A DNA stretch of 58,413 nucleotides. It comes from Azoarcus sp. GTDB lineage: Bacteria; Pseudomonadota; Gammaproteobacteria; Burkholderiales; Rhodocyclaceae. The translations under genes were made by a program, and so were the position numbers. Under the pieces are notes generated by a model. The model worked only from the letters and a program-made list of their open reading frames with translations, made no database searches and was not told the DNA's origin. Shown in pieces: positions 35,228 through 43,764 of this stretch. The DNA is taken from contig JAIRXQ010000038.1 of assembly GCA_031268195.1 (NCBI GenBank), forward strand, positions 1-58,413, read 5' to 3'. The number at the start of each line of letters is the position of its first letter. Within the stretch, counting starts at the first letter, position 1.

Positions 35228-36454
35228 ATGGCACTTATCGTTCAGAAATACGGTGGCACCTCGATGGGGAGCCCCGAACGCATCAAAAATGTGGCGAAAA
35301 GGGTGGCGAAGTTTCGTGCGCAGGCGCATCAGGTCGTGGTCGTGGTGTCCGCGATGAGCGGCGCAACCAACCAGCTGATCGCACTCACCAAAGAGCTCAC
35401 CGCAAACCCCGCTCCGCGCGAGCTGGATGTGGTGCTCTCCACCGGCGAACAGGTCTCCATCGGCCTCCTGGCGATGGCGCTGCAAGACATTGGCGTGGCG
35501 GCAAAGAGCTACACCGGCGGACAGGTGAAAATCCTCACCGACGACGCTTACGGCAAGGCGCGCATCCTCGCCATCGACGATGCGCCGATACGGCGCGATC
35601 TCGATGCGGGCAACGTGGTCATCGTTGCCGGATTCCAGGGCGTCGACGCCGAGGGCAATATCACCACGCTCGGACGCGGCGGCTCGGACACCACTGGCGT
35701 GGCGCTGGCGGCGGCGCTCAAAGCTGACGAATGCCAGATCTACACCGATGTCGATGGCGTCTATACCACCGATCCACGCATCGTCCCCGAAGCGCGCAAG
35801 CTCGATACCGTCACCTTCGAGGAGATGCTGGAGATGGCCAGCCTCGGCTCCAAGGTGCTGCAAATCCGCTCGGTGGAATTCGCCGGCAAGTACAAAGTCA
35901 AGCTGCGCGTGCTCTCCAGCTTCGAGGACGAGGGCGAGGGCACGCTCATCACCGTTGAGGAAAACAGAGACATGGAACAACCCGTCATCTCCGGGATCGC
36001 CTTCACCCGCGACGAAGCCAAGATCACCGTGCAGGGCGTGCCCGACCAGCCCGGCATGGCTTTTCAGGTCCTCGGCCCGGTGGCCGAGGCCAACGTCGAC
36101 GTCGACATGATCATCCAGAACGCCGGACGCGACGGCACGGCCGATCTGTCCTTCACCGTGATGCGAGGCGATCTGGACAAAACCCTCAACGTGCTCGACC
36201 GCGTGAAAGCGGTGATTGGTGCCAAGTCGGTGGAAGCCGACAAAACCTTGTGCAAGGTGTCACTGGTCGGCGTCGGCATGCACTCGCACCCCGGTGTTGC
36301 GGCGCGCATGTTCCGCACCTTGTCGGAAGAAGGCATCAACATCCGCATGATTTCCACCTCTGAAATCAAGATTTCGGTGGTGGTCGACGAAAAATATCTC
36401 GAACTTGCCGTGCGCGTCCTGCACAAGGCATTCGATCTCGACCGCGCCGTGTGA
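35228..36454 (+). CDS. lysC: Aspartokinase
   Basis: A 408-residue enzyme phosphorylating aspartate, the first step to lysine, threonine and methionine. The kinase motif KYGGTSMG is at residues 7-14. RGGSDTTGVALAAAL and YTDVDGVYTTDPRI follow, and two C-terminal ACT domains (about 265-408) bind the feedback inhibitors. The length fits monofunctional aspartokinase of Pseudomonas and betaproteobacteria. The ATG at 35228 lies 34 bases after the resorcinol-type locus and may share its transcript. Confidence 0.95.
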   Translation: MALIVQKYGGTSMGSPERIKNVAKRVAKFRAQAHQVVVVVSAMSGATNQLIALTKELTANPAPRELDVVLSTGEQVSIGLLAMALQDIGVAAKSYTGGQVKILTDDAYGKARILAIDDAPIRRDLDAGNVVIVAGFQGVDAEGNITTLGRGGSDTTGVALAAALKADECQIYTDVDGVYTTDPRIVPEARKLDTVTFEEMLEMASLGSKVLQIRSVEFAGKYKVKLRVLSSFEDEGEGTLITVEENRDMEQPVISGIAFTRDEAKITVQGVPDQPGMAFQVLGPVAEANVDVDMIIQNAGRDGTADLSFTVMRGDLDKTLNVLDRVKAVIGAKSVEADKTLCKVSLVGVGMHSHPGVAARMFRTLSEEGINIRMISTSEIKISVVVDEKYLELAVRVLHKAFDLDRAV

Positions 36455-36465
36455 CGCAGCTCAAA

Positions 36466-36505
36466 TTGACCGGAAGGCGGCCAGCCGATATAGTCCCGCC
36501 TTCCG
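36466..36505 (+). promoter_or_regulatory. tRNA-Ser promoter inside a 10-bp inverted repeat
   Basis: TTGACC (36466-36471) and TATAGT (36489-36494) are 17 bp apart, predicting a start near 36501, about ten bases before tRNA-Ser. CGGAAGGCGG (36471-36480) and CCGCCTTCCG (36496-36505) are perfect inverted repeats that bracket the -10 box. As RNA they could also form a hairpin ending lysC, though no U-run follows. Confidence 0.6.
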
Positions 36506-36510
36506 AAAAC

Positions 36511-36603
36511 GGAGACGTGGCCGAGAGGTCGAAGGCACTCCCCTGCTAAGGGAGCATGCGGGCAAAACCTGCATCAAGGGTTCGAATCCCTTCGTCTCCG
36601 CCA
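36511..36603 (+). tRNA. tRNA-Ser (anticodon GCT), CCA encoded
   Basis: A 93-nt class II tRNA. The acceptor stem is GGAGACG/CGTCTCC, the anticodon stem-loop CTCCC-CTGCTAA-GGGAG (GCT), with a long variable arm (CATGCGGGCAAAACCTGCATC), the T-arm AGGG-TTCGAAT-CCCT, discriminator G36600 and encoded CCA at 36601-36603. Confidence 0.96.
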
Positions 36604-36941
36604 GAAATACCCGGAAATACAGTCGCCGCCACCGCTGCGGCGTCTCTCGCTTTTTGCGTTCAGTCTTTTTGCGGTTGGCCCTTTTGCGGTTGGTCCTTTC
36701 GCGGTTAACCTTTTCGCGGTTAACCTTTTCGCGGCCGTTCAGTCACGGCTCTTTGCGCTGCCGGTGCCTGAACCTACCGTTTACCGGAATCGATGCTCTC
36801 AACGCGCGCCTCGACGCCCTGCGCCTGCTCGCGAACGACTTTGAGGCGATCGCCTGCGCTTGCAAGCGGCAGGATGAAAGTGGGCCGAACCCGCACAGGC
36901 GCGGCGAGCTTCGCCCTTGCAAGCGGCATTGCGCGCAGCCA
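36604..36941. repeat. 338-base gene-free gap with a 15-nt tandem repeat
   Basis: Between tRNA-Ser and the end of fnr. Five tandem units lie at 36665-36740: a 16-nt first copy, then 15-nt copies from 36681, 36696, 36711 and 36726. They share TTTTCGCGGTTAACC or close variants (TTGCGGTTGG in the first two). The rest shows no convincing gene: the frames that cross it have no ribosome binding site or recognisable domain. Confidence 0.65.
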
Positions 36942-37682
36942 TCAACGCAACCCCGCCTGATGCTGAATCAGGTTTTTGAGTCCGCTGTTGTCGAGAATGC
37001 GGATATGTTTTTGCTGCACGGCGACCAGACCTTCTTCCTGAAAACGGGAGAAGGCGCGCGAGACGGTTTCCAGCTTCAGGCCGAGGTACGAGCCGATTTC
37101 CTCGCGCGTCATGCGCAGGTGAAATTCGGCCGATGAAAAGCCGCGCGCCGTGAAGCGTTGCGACATGTTGAGCAGGAAGGCGGCCAGCCGTTCTTCGGCG
37201 CGCATCGAACCGAGTAACATCATCACGCCGTGATCGCGCACGATCTCGCGGCTCATGACTTTGTGGAACTGGTGCTGCAAGCCTTCGACGAGGCGGGAGA
37301 GCTCTTCCAGACGGGGGTACGAGATCACGCACACCTCGCTGTCTTCGAGCGCGACGGCGTTGCAGGAGTGCAGTTCGACGCTGATGCCGTCGAGCCCGAG
37401 GATTTCCCCGGTCATCTGGAAGCCCGTGACCTGCTCGCGCCCGTCTTCGAGCAGCACGTCGGTCTTGAACGAGCCGGTGCGGATGGCGTAGATCGCCTCG
37501 AACGGGTCGCCGGTGCGGTAGAGCGGCTGCTGGCGTTTGATTTTGCGGCGCGCCCCCACGAGGTCGTCGAGGCGGTGGAGGTCCTGGTTGTCCATCCCGA
37601 ATGGCAGGCACAATTCGAGCAGGTTACATTGGGAACAGACTCTTTTCAGATCCGCTGCCGTGACGGGTACGGGATTTTTCAT
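36942..37682 (-). CDS. fnr: FNR-type oxygen-sensing transcription regulator
   Basis: A 246-residue CRP/FNR-family protein. The [4Fe-4S] ligands are expected to be Cys16, Cys19 and Cys25 (CSQCNLLELC) with Cys118 (SEVCVISY), as in E. coli FNR, where the ligands are 20, 23, 29 and 122. The cyclic-nucleotide-like barrel spans about 40-150. The helix-turn-helix TREEIGSYLGLKLETVSRAFSRFQ carries the E-x-x-S-R recognition residues for TTGAT half-sites. It is divergent from hemN with a shared FNR-type box at 37724-37743. Confidence 0.94.
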   Translation of the reverse strand: MKNPVPVTAADLKRVCSQCNLLELCLPFGMDNQDLHRLDDLVGARRKIKRQQPLYRTGDPFEAIYAIRTGSFKTDVLLEDGREQVTGFQMTGEILGLDGISVELHSCNAVALEDSEVCVISYPRLEELSRLVEGLQHQFHKVMSREIVRDHGVMMLLGSMRAEERLAAFLLNMSQRFTARGFSSAEFHLRMTREEIGSYLGLKLETVSRAFSRFQEEGLVAVQQKHIRILDNSGLKNLIQHQAGLR

Positions 37683-37723
37683 TTGGAGGCAGACTCGTTT
37701 ACCGGGGGCTTTCGTTATTGTTG

Positions 37724-37743
37724 CGGTTGACCCACGTCAACCG
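37724..37743. promoter_or_regulatory. FNR/ANR-type box between fnr and hemN
   Basis: CGGTTGAC-CCAC-GTCAACCG is a perfect 8+8 inverted repeat. The core TTGAC-N4-GTCAA differs from the FNR consensus TTGAT-N4-ATCAA only at the fifth base of each half. It lies 51 bases upstream of the fnr start codon and 60 upstream of hemN, so it can serve both activation of hemN and autoregulation of fnr. Confidence 0.75.
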
Positions 37744-37793
37744 GAAAATGAAGGCTTTCTGCCATCTTTGCTCTACTTTCGGGCAGCGTATCC

Positions 37794-39185
37794 ATGACCA
37801 CTCATAACAAACTCATCTTCGATCCCGATTTGATCCGTCGCTTCGACATCAACGGGCCGCGTTATACGTCGTACCCTACCGCAGATCGCTTCATCGAGGC
37901 GTTCGATGCGCGCGCGCTCGCCGATTGGCTGGGAAAGCGGGCCGTGGGCGGAGTGAGCCGACCGCTCTCATTATACTTTCACATCCCCTTTTGCAACACG
38001 ATCTGCTATTACTGCGCCTGTAACAAGATCGTCACCAAGGATCACGGCCAGTCGGCGCAATATCTGGATTACATCGATCGCGAAATTCGCCTGCAAGTGG
38101 CCGCGCTCGGCGGGGCGCGGCAGGTCACGCAACTGCATCTGGGCGGCGGGACGCCGACTTTCTTGTCGCATGACGAATTGCGCCGCCTCATCGCCTCGGC
38201 GCGCGAGCATTTCGAGCTTGTTCCCAACGGCGAATATTCAATCGAGCTCGACCCGCGCAAAGTCGATTTCGACACCGTGGAATTGCTCTCCGATCTCGGC
38301 TTCAACCGCATGAGCGTCGGCGTGCAGGATTTTACCGAGGACGTGCAGATCGCGGTCAACCGCGAGCAGAGCTTCGAGGAAACCAAGCTGGTGATGGATT
38401 CGGCGCGCGCCACCGGCTTTCATTCGATCAGCATGGACTTGATCTACGGCCTGCCCAAGCAGAGCCTCGCCAGCTTTGGGCGCTCGCTCGACAAAGTGGT
38501 CGAGCTCTCGCCCGACCGCATTTCGCTTTACAGCTACGCGCATCTGCCGGGGCTGTTCAAGCCGCAGCGCCGCATCCTGGAAGCCGATCTGCCCACGCCC
38601 GATACCAAGCTCGGCATCCTGCAACTGGCCATCGACCGCCTGACCGATGCGGGCTACGTCTATATCGGCATGGACCACTTCGCCAAGCCGGACGATGAGC
38701 TCACCGTGGCGCAGCAGCAGGGGAGGTTGCACCGCAACTTTCAGGGCTACTCCACACAGGCCGAGTGCGACATGCTCGGCTTCGGTGTCTCGTCCATCGC
38801 CAAGATCGGCCCGGTGTACGCGCAGAACTACAAGACGCTCGACGAGTATTACGACGCGCTCGAGCGCGACGTGCTGCCCGTGCTGCGCGGCATCGAGCTG
38901 ACGGCGGACGATCTCCTGCGCCGCTCGATCATTCAGGCCCTGATGTGCCATTTCGCGCTTTCCATCGAGTCGATCCAGATCGCGCACCTGATCGATTTCA
39001 AGGAATATTTCGCGGACGAACTCTCCGATCTCCGCGAAATGGAGGGCGCCGGACTGGTGAAGGTGGAGGACGACTGGATCACCGTGCTGCCCGCGGGCCG
39101 CCTGTTGGTGCGCGCCATCGCGATGGTGTTCGACCGTTACCTGCGCGCCGATCGCGAACGCAGGCGTTACTCCCGCGTGATCTGA
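37794..39185 (+). CDS. hemN: Oxygen-independent coproporphyrinogen III dehydrogenase
   Basis: A 463-residue radical SAM enzyme that decarboxylates coproporphyrinogen III to protoporphyrinogen IX without oxygen. GPRYTSYPTADRF opens the protein. The cluster motif is CNTICYYCACNK (C-x3-C-x2-C plus a following Cys), and LHLGGGTPTFL binds SAM. ELDPR and the C-terminal HemN domain are complete. The pairing with fnr and the palindromic box fits induction under low oxygen. Confidence 0.95.
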   Translation: MTTHNKLIFDPDLIRRFDINGPRYTSYPTADRFIEAFDARALADWLGKRAVGGVSRPLSLYFHIPFCNTICYYCACNKIVTKDHGQSAQYLDYIDREIRLQVAALGGARQVTQLHLGGGTPTFLSHDELRRLIASAREHFELVPNGEYSIELDPRKVDFDTVELLSDLGFNRMSVGVQDFTEDVQIAVNREQSFEETKLVMDSARATGFHSISMDLIYGLPKQSLASFGRSLDKVVELSPDRISLYSYAHLPGLFKPQRRILEADLPTPDTKLGILQLAIDRLTDAGYVYIGMDHFAKPDDELTVAQQQGRLHRNFQGYSTQAECDMLGFGVSSIAKIGPVYAQNYKTLDEYYDALERDVLPVLRGIELTADDLLRRSIIQALMCHFALSIESIQIAHLIDFKEYFADELSDLREMEGAGLVKVEDDWITVLPAGRLLVRAIAMVFDRYLRADRERRRYSRVI

Positions 39186-39205
39186 CGCGTGCCGTCCCGT
39201 CCATC

Positions 39206-39907
39206 ATGACTGTCGTCACCGATTATTCTTCTGCTTTTTTGCTCGGACTCTTTGGCGGCGTCCATTGCGTGTCGATGTGCGGCGGCATCGTCGGCGCGCT
39301 CCTGCCGCGGGTGGAAGCGTCATCCGCGCGCTTGTGGCAATGGCCGTTGCATCTGTCCTACAGCATCGGCCGCATCGGCTCCTATACGGCGGTCGGCGCC
39401 TTCGTCGGCGCCTTCGGCCTGCTGTTCAAGGACATTCAGCCGGTGTCCTTCGCCTTTTTCGTGCTCGCCAACCTGATGCTGATCGCGCTCGGGTTGTACC
39501 TCGCCGGCTTTACCCGCTTGCTGGCGCCTTTCGAGCGCGGCGGTCAGGTGCTGTGGCGCTACATTCAGCCCTTGACGAAGCGGTTCCTGCCCGTGCGCTC
39601 GGTGGCGCAGGCCCTGCCGCTCGGCGTGTTGTGGGGTTTCCTGCCCTGCGGGATGGTCTATTCGGTCCTGTCCTTCGCGCTCCTCTCCGGCTCCGCGGCG
39701 CGCGGCGCGGGGCTGATGCTTGTCTTCGGCCTGGGCACCTTGCCCAATCTGCTGCTCGCGGGGCTGGTGCTGGGCCGTTTCCGCGATTTCACCCGCAACG
39801 GCAAGGTGCGCCTGCTCGTGGGGCTGCTGGTCGTCGGTTTCGGCGTCTATGGGCTCGTTCGCGCGCCCGGCCTCTGGGAGTTCCTGTGGGAAAACGAGAT
39901 ATGCTGA
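39206..39907 (+). CDS. TauE/SafE-like (COG2836) membrane protein of copper/oxidase assembly
   Basis: A 233-residue protein with about six membrane helices. The first helix carries H20-C21-x3-C25 (GGVHCVSMCGGIVGAL), the metal-handling motif of the sulfite-exporter-like family associated with cbb3 oxidase assembly (CcoH/RdxH neighbourhoods); GFLPCGMVYSVL supplies a further Cys. It lies between hemN and copA and its stop overlaps the copA start. A role in copper delivery or thiol chemistry is inferred from this context. Confidence 0.78.
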   Translation: MTVVTDYSSAFLLGLFGGVHCVSMCGGIVGALLPRVEASSARLWQWPLHLSYSIGRIGSYTAVGAFVGAFGLLFKDIQPVSFAFFVLANLMLIALGLYLAGFTRLLAPFERGGQVLWRYIQPLTKRFLPVRSVAQALPLGVLWGFLPCGMVYSVLSFALLSGSAARGAGLMLVFGLGTLPNLLLAGLVLGRFRDFTRNGKVRLLVGLLVVGFGVYGLVRAPGLWEFLWENEIC

Positions 39908-42141
39908 TGAACGAGTCTGCACAGGAGCGGCTCGATCTCGCTATCTCCGGCATGACCTGCGCCGCTTGCTCGGCGCGGCTGGAAAAAGTACTCAATCGTC
40001 TGCCGGGCGTCGAGGCCACGGTCAATCTCGCCAGCGAACACGCCATCCTGCGTTTCGCGCCCGGCCTGCTCACCCTGGAAGCTGCGTGCGCCGCTGTGGG
40101 AAAGGCCGGTTTTTCCGCTCGCCCCGCCGCCAATCGCGAGGAAGAACGCGCGAAGAAGCGCGAGGAATGGCGGGCGAGCCTCGTTCGCTTCTGGATCGCC
40201 GCCGCCTTCACCTTGCCGCTGGCGGTACAGATGCTGGCGATGTTCGGCCTGTGGCCGGGCGCTTCCCGCGGGCACGACGAGTTCCTCCCGCGCTGGCTGC
40301 AATGCCTGCTGGCGATGCCGGTGCAATTCTGGATCGGGGCGCGTTTCTATCGCGGTGCGTGGAATTCGCTGCGCGGCGGCGGCGCGAACATGGATGTGCT
40401 GGTGGCCCTCGGCACGACGATGGCCTACGTCTACAGCCTCGCGGTGACGCTCCTGGGACGGCACGATCTGCACGTCTACTTCGAGGCATCCGCAATGCTC
40501 ATCACGCTGGTGCTGCTCGGCAAGCTGCTGGAAGCGCGCGCCAAGGCCCGCACCGGCGCCGCACTCGATGCCCTCGTGCGCTTGCAGCCGAAGCGGGCGC
40601 GTCTCGAACGCGACGGCGAAGTGGTGGAGGTCGACATCGATGCCCTGCAACCGGGCGCGATCTTCGTCCTGCGCCCCGGCGACGCCGTGCCTGTCGATGG
40701 CGTGGTGATCGAAGGCGAATCCGCGCTCGACGAAGCGATGCTCACCGGCGAGAGCATGCCGGTGGATAAACATCCGGGCGATCCGCTCTATGCCGCCACC
40801 GTCAACGGCCACGCCTTGTTGCGCTGCCGTGCGACCGGCGTCGGCGCGAGCACGCTTCTCGCGGGCATCATTCATCTGGTCGAGCAGGCGCAAAGCTCGA
40901 AAGCGCCCGTGCAGCGTCTGGCCGACCGCATCGCCGCCGTGTTCGTTCCGGCGGTGGCGGCGGTGGCGCTGGCGACGTTCGCGTTTTGGTGGTGGCAGGG
41001 CGATTTCCAGGCCGCGCTTATCGATGCCGTCGCGGTGTTGGTGATTGCCTGCCCGTGTGCGCTCGGTCTGGCGACGCCGACCGCGATCATGGTGGCGGTG
41101 GGGCAGGGCGCGCGCGCCGGGCTGCTCATCAAGAACGCCGAGGCGCTGGAGCGCGCCGGGCAGCTGACGGCGCTCGCCGTCGACAAAACCGGCACCCTGA
41201 CCGCGGGTGAACCGGCGGTGACAAAAATCGTCCCCGCGCCGCCGTGGTCGTCCGCCGAATTGTTGCGTCTGGCGGCGGCGCTGGAGCGCACGAGCTCGCA
41301 TCCGCTGGCGCGGGCCATCGTGCGGGCGGCCGAAGCTGAGCCGGAAATAAGCGAAAAAGCAGGCGAAAAATTAGACGTGACCGAGGCGCGCGCCGCGGCT
41401 GGGCAAGGCATCGAAGGGCGGGTCGCCGGACGTGCGCTGCGGCTCGGTTCGCTGGATTTTCTCGCTGCGCACGGCATAGATGTGTCGGGCGGTGAATCCG
41501 ATGCCGGAACGCTCGCCGGGCTCGGCAATGCGTGCGTGGCGCTCGCCGTCGAGGGTGTTTACGCGGGCCTGATCGCCATCTCCGACCGCCTGCGCGACGA
41601 TTCAGCGGCGGCGGTCGCGCGGCTGCGCGCGGCGGGGGTGAAAGTGGTGATGCTGACCGGCGATCACCCGCACACGGCAGCGGCCATCGCCCGCGCGACC
41701 GGCATCGACGATTGGCGCGCCGGCATCCTGCCCGCAGGCAAAGCGGAGGCGGTCAAAGCCCTGAAGCAAGCGCCCGGCGCGCGCTGCGTCGGCATGGCGG
41801 GCGACGGCATCAACGATGCTCCCGCGCTGGCGGCGGCGGACGTGTCGTTTGCCATCGGCGCCGGTGCGGACGCGGCGGTGCAGGCGGCGGACATCACCCT
41901 CGTGCGCGGCAGTCTCGCCGGGGTGGCCGATGCCGTGGCACTCTCGCGTGCGACGCTGGCGAAAATCCGCCAGAATCTCTTTTTTGCCTTCATCTACAAT
42001 GTGCTTGGCATTCCGCTGGCCGCCTCCGGCCACCTCGACCCGGTGCTGGCGGGGGCGGCGATGGCCCTGAGCTCGGTGTCGGTGGTGAGCAATTCCCTGC
42101 TGTTGAAGCGCTGGCGGCCGAAGCGCGCGCCGCAACGATGA
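39901..42141 (+). CDS. copA: Copper-translocating P1B-type ATPase
   Basis: A 746-residue heavy-metal ATPase. One N-terminal metal-binding domain (MTCAAC, Cys20/Cys23), eight membrane helices, TGES actuator motif, the transport motif C384-P-C386 (IACPCALGLATPTA), the phosphorylated Asp428 in DKTGTLT, and GDGINDAPAL. The CPC motif and the NxxxxxxxG/MxxSS features of the last helices (YNVLGIPLAA, MALSSVSVVSNS) indicate Cu+. It could be a cytoplasmic copper exporter or the CcoI type for oxidase assembly; the neighbours favour the latter. Start ATG 39901; ATG 39907 is also possible. Confidence 0.9.
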   Translation: MLMNESAQERLDLAISGMTCAACSARLEKVLNRLPGVEATVNLASEHAILRFAPGLLTLEAACAAVGKAGFSARPAANREEERAKKREEWRASLVRFWIAAAFTLPLAVQMLAMFGLWPGASRGHDEFLPRWLQCLLAMPVQFWIGARFYRGAWNSLRGGGANMDVLVALGTTMAYVYSLAVTLLGRHDLHVYFEASAMLITLVLLGKLLEARAKARTGAALDALVRLQPKRARLERDGEVVEVDIDALQPGAIFVLRPGDAVPVDGVVIEGESALDEAMLTGESMPVDKHPGDPLYAATVNGHALLRCRATGVGASTLLAGIIHLVEQAQSSKAPVQRLADRIAAVFVPAVAAVALATFAFWWWQGDFQAALIDAVAVLVIACPCALGLATPTAIMVAVGQGARAGLLIKNAEALERAGQLTALAVDKTGTLTAGEPAVTKIVPAPPWSSAELLRLAAALERTSSHPLARAIVRAAEAEPEISEKAGEKLDVTEARAAAGQGIEGRVAGRALRLGSLDFLAAHGIDVSGGESDAGTLAGLGNACVALAVEGVYAGLIAISDRLRDDSAAAVARLRAAGVKVVMLTGDHPHTAAAIARATGIDDWRAGILPAGKAEAVKALKQAPGARCVGMAGDGINDAPALAAADVSFAIGAGADAAVQAADITLVRGSLAGVADAVALSRATLAKIRQNLFFAFIYNVLGIPLAASGHLDPVLAGAAMALSSVSVVSNSLLLKRWRPKRAPQR

Positions 42142-42158
42142 ATCTGGAGGAGAGAAAA

Positions 42159-42368
42159 ATGTCCGAAATAACGATCAAGGTCGAAGGCATGTCCTGCGGC
42201 GGCTGCGTGCGCAACGTCACCAGGGCGCTGGAGGCGCTGCCCGGCGTGGCGGCCGCGCAGGTTTCGCTGGAGGGCGCCAGCGCCACCGTGCAGTACGACC
42301 CCGCCAGAGTCGATGCCGCCGCGCTGCGCGCGGCGGTGGAGGGCGCCGGGTTCGACGTGCCGGCGTAG
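42159..42368 (+). CDS. copZ: Copper chaperone CopZ-like (HMA domain)
   Basis: A 69-residue single heavy-metal-associated domain. GMSCGGCVRNVTRALEALPGV carries the C-x2-C copper site. A strong GGAGGAGAG precedes the ATG. It hands Cu+ to the ATPase encoded 17 bases upstream. It converges with truB, nine bases between the stops. Confidence 0.92.
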   Translation: MSEITIKVEGMSCGGCVRNVTRALEALPGVAAAQVSLEGASATVQYDPARVDAAALRAAVEGAGFDVPA

Positions 42369-42377
42369 TCAACCGGC

Positions 42378-43310
42378 TCAGTGCGCGATCAGGCGCTTCG
42401 GCCATAGCTGCCCATCGTGCCCATCGTCTTTCCATTGCCCAAGGCCGAGAAATCCTGCCGGGCCGTAGAGACGTACGCAGCCGCCGGGGGCGCTTTTCCC
42501 GGCGGTTGTTTTTTGCGGTGCGAGCGGCTGGCCTTGCAGGATCAGGCGGGCAGCGTCCGGATCGAGATCGAGGCGCGGGAATGCCGCCACCAGGGTGTCG
42601 ACTGGCGCGAGCAGGGCGGTGCGGTTGTCCGGCGCGGCCGCATCCAGCGCGTCCGGCGTGACGGCTTGCGACACATCGAACGCACCGATGCGGGTGCGGC
42701 GCAGGGCGTCGAGGTGCGCGCCGCAGCCGAGGGCGCGGCCGATGTCGATGGCGAGGCTGCGGATGTAGGTGCCTTTGCTGCACGCGACGCGAACATCCAG
42801 ACGGCAGCCGTCGAAGCGGAGCAGGGCGCATTCGGAGAGCGTCACCTTGCGCGGGGCGCGTTCGAGTTCGATGCCGGCGCGGGCGTATTCATAGAGCGGC
42901 TTGCCGTTGCGTTTCAGGGCCGAATACATGGGCGGGATTTGTTCGATTTCGCCGGTGAAACGGGCGAGCGCGTAGCGCAAGGTGGCCTCATCGACCGCCA
43001 CGGGTTTCGTCGCCAACACGTTGCCCTCGGCGTCGCCGCTGTCGGTTTCGATGCCGAGGCGGATTCCGGCCTCATAGACCTTGTCCGCGTCGAGCAGCAT
43101 TTGCGAGAACTTGGTGGCCTCGCCGAGCGTGAGCGGCAACAGGCCGCTGGCGAGTGGGTCGAGGGTGCCGGTGTGGCCGGCTTTGCGCGCGTTGAGCAGG
43201 CGGCGCGCGTTTTGCAGCGCGGCATTCGAGGTCATGCCCGCCGGTTTGTCGAGCAGCAGCACGCCGTCGACGGCGATTCTGGGAGGGCGATTCAGTTTGG
43301 CGGTTGCCAA
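42378..43310 (-). CDS. truB: tRNA pseudouridine-55 synthase
   Basis: A 310-residue enzyme making pseudouridine 55 in the T-loop of tRNAs. GVLLLDKPAGMTSN and the catalytic Asp51 in GHTGTLDPLASG identify TruB, with SKGTYIRSLA in the second half and a C-terminal PUA-like region. The start is probably TTG at 43308-43310, with GAGG six bases upstream; there is no ATG near the conserved N-terminus. Last gene of the rimP-nusA-infB-rbfA-truB operon. Confidence 0.94.
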   Translation of the reverse strand: MATAKLNRPPRIAVDGVLLLDKPAGMTSNAALQNARRLLNARKAGHTGTLDPLASGLLPLTLGEATKFSQMLLDADKVYEAGIRLGIETDSGDAEGNVLATKPVAVDEATLRYALARFTGEIEQIPPMYSALKRNGKPLYEYARAGIELERAPRKVTLSECALLRFDGCRLDVRVACSKGTYIRSLAIDIGRALGCGAHLDALRRTRIGAFDVSQAVTPDALDAAAPDNRTALLAPVDTLVAAFPRLDLDPDAARLILQGQPLAPQKTTAGKSAPGGCVRLYGPAGFLGLGQWKDDGHDGQLWPKRLIAH

Positions 43311-43382
43311 TGTCAGCCTCGATGCCCCTGCCTCAATCTGCGCGCCTCTGCCTCAATCGGTGTTTTCGCACTCACCCCCGTT

Positions 43383-43763
43383 TCACTCATCTGTCTCGCG
43401 GGCGCGGGCTTCATCCTCGCGCACGGTCTGGTCGATGAGTTGCGACAGGCGGCTGCCTTCTTCCAGCGAGGGGTCGTACTGGAAGTGCAATTCCGGCAGG
43501 GTGTGGATGCGGATGCGCTGGCCCAGTTTGCGGCGCAGGAAACCGCCGGCGCGCTGTAGCCCTTCGAGGATGCCGGGGACGGCCTCCGCGCCTTGCAGGG
43601 CGGTGAAGAACACCTTGGCATGGGCGTAGTCGGGCGTGAGCTCGATGTCGGTGAGCGAGATGAAGCCCACGCGCGGGTCTTTCAGCTCCAGACGGATCAA
43701 CTCGGCCAGCTCGCGACGGATTTGCTCCGCGATGCGCTGGCCGCGCGAAAACTCTTTCGGCAT
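43383..43763 (-). CDS. rbfA: Ribosome-binding factor A
   Basis: A 126-residue KH-like protein needed for 16S rRNA maturation and cold growth. RGQRIAEQIRRELAELI, DPRVGFISLTDIELTPDYAHAKVFF and the ...LRIHTLPELHFQYDPSLEEG-type segment are RbfA signatures. It begins one base after the infB stop, as in many proteobacteria. Confidence 0.94.
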   Translation of the reverse strand: MPKEFSRGQRIAEQIRRELAELIRLELKDPRVGFISLTDIELTPDYAHAKVFFTALQGAEAVPGILEGLQRAGGFLRRKLGQRIRIHTLPELHFQYDPSLEEGSRLSQLIDQTVREDEARARETDE

Positions 43764-43764
43764 G

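Noticed and set aside
27870-36603. tRNA-flanked block (tRNA-Thr to tRNA-Ser) considered as a genomic island
   Set aside because: No integrase, transposase or direct repeat of a tRNA end was seen, lysC is a core gene within it, and composition does not obviously differ.
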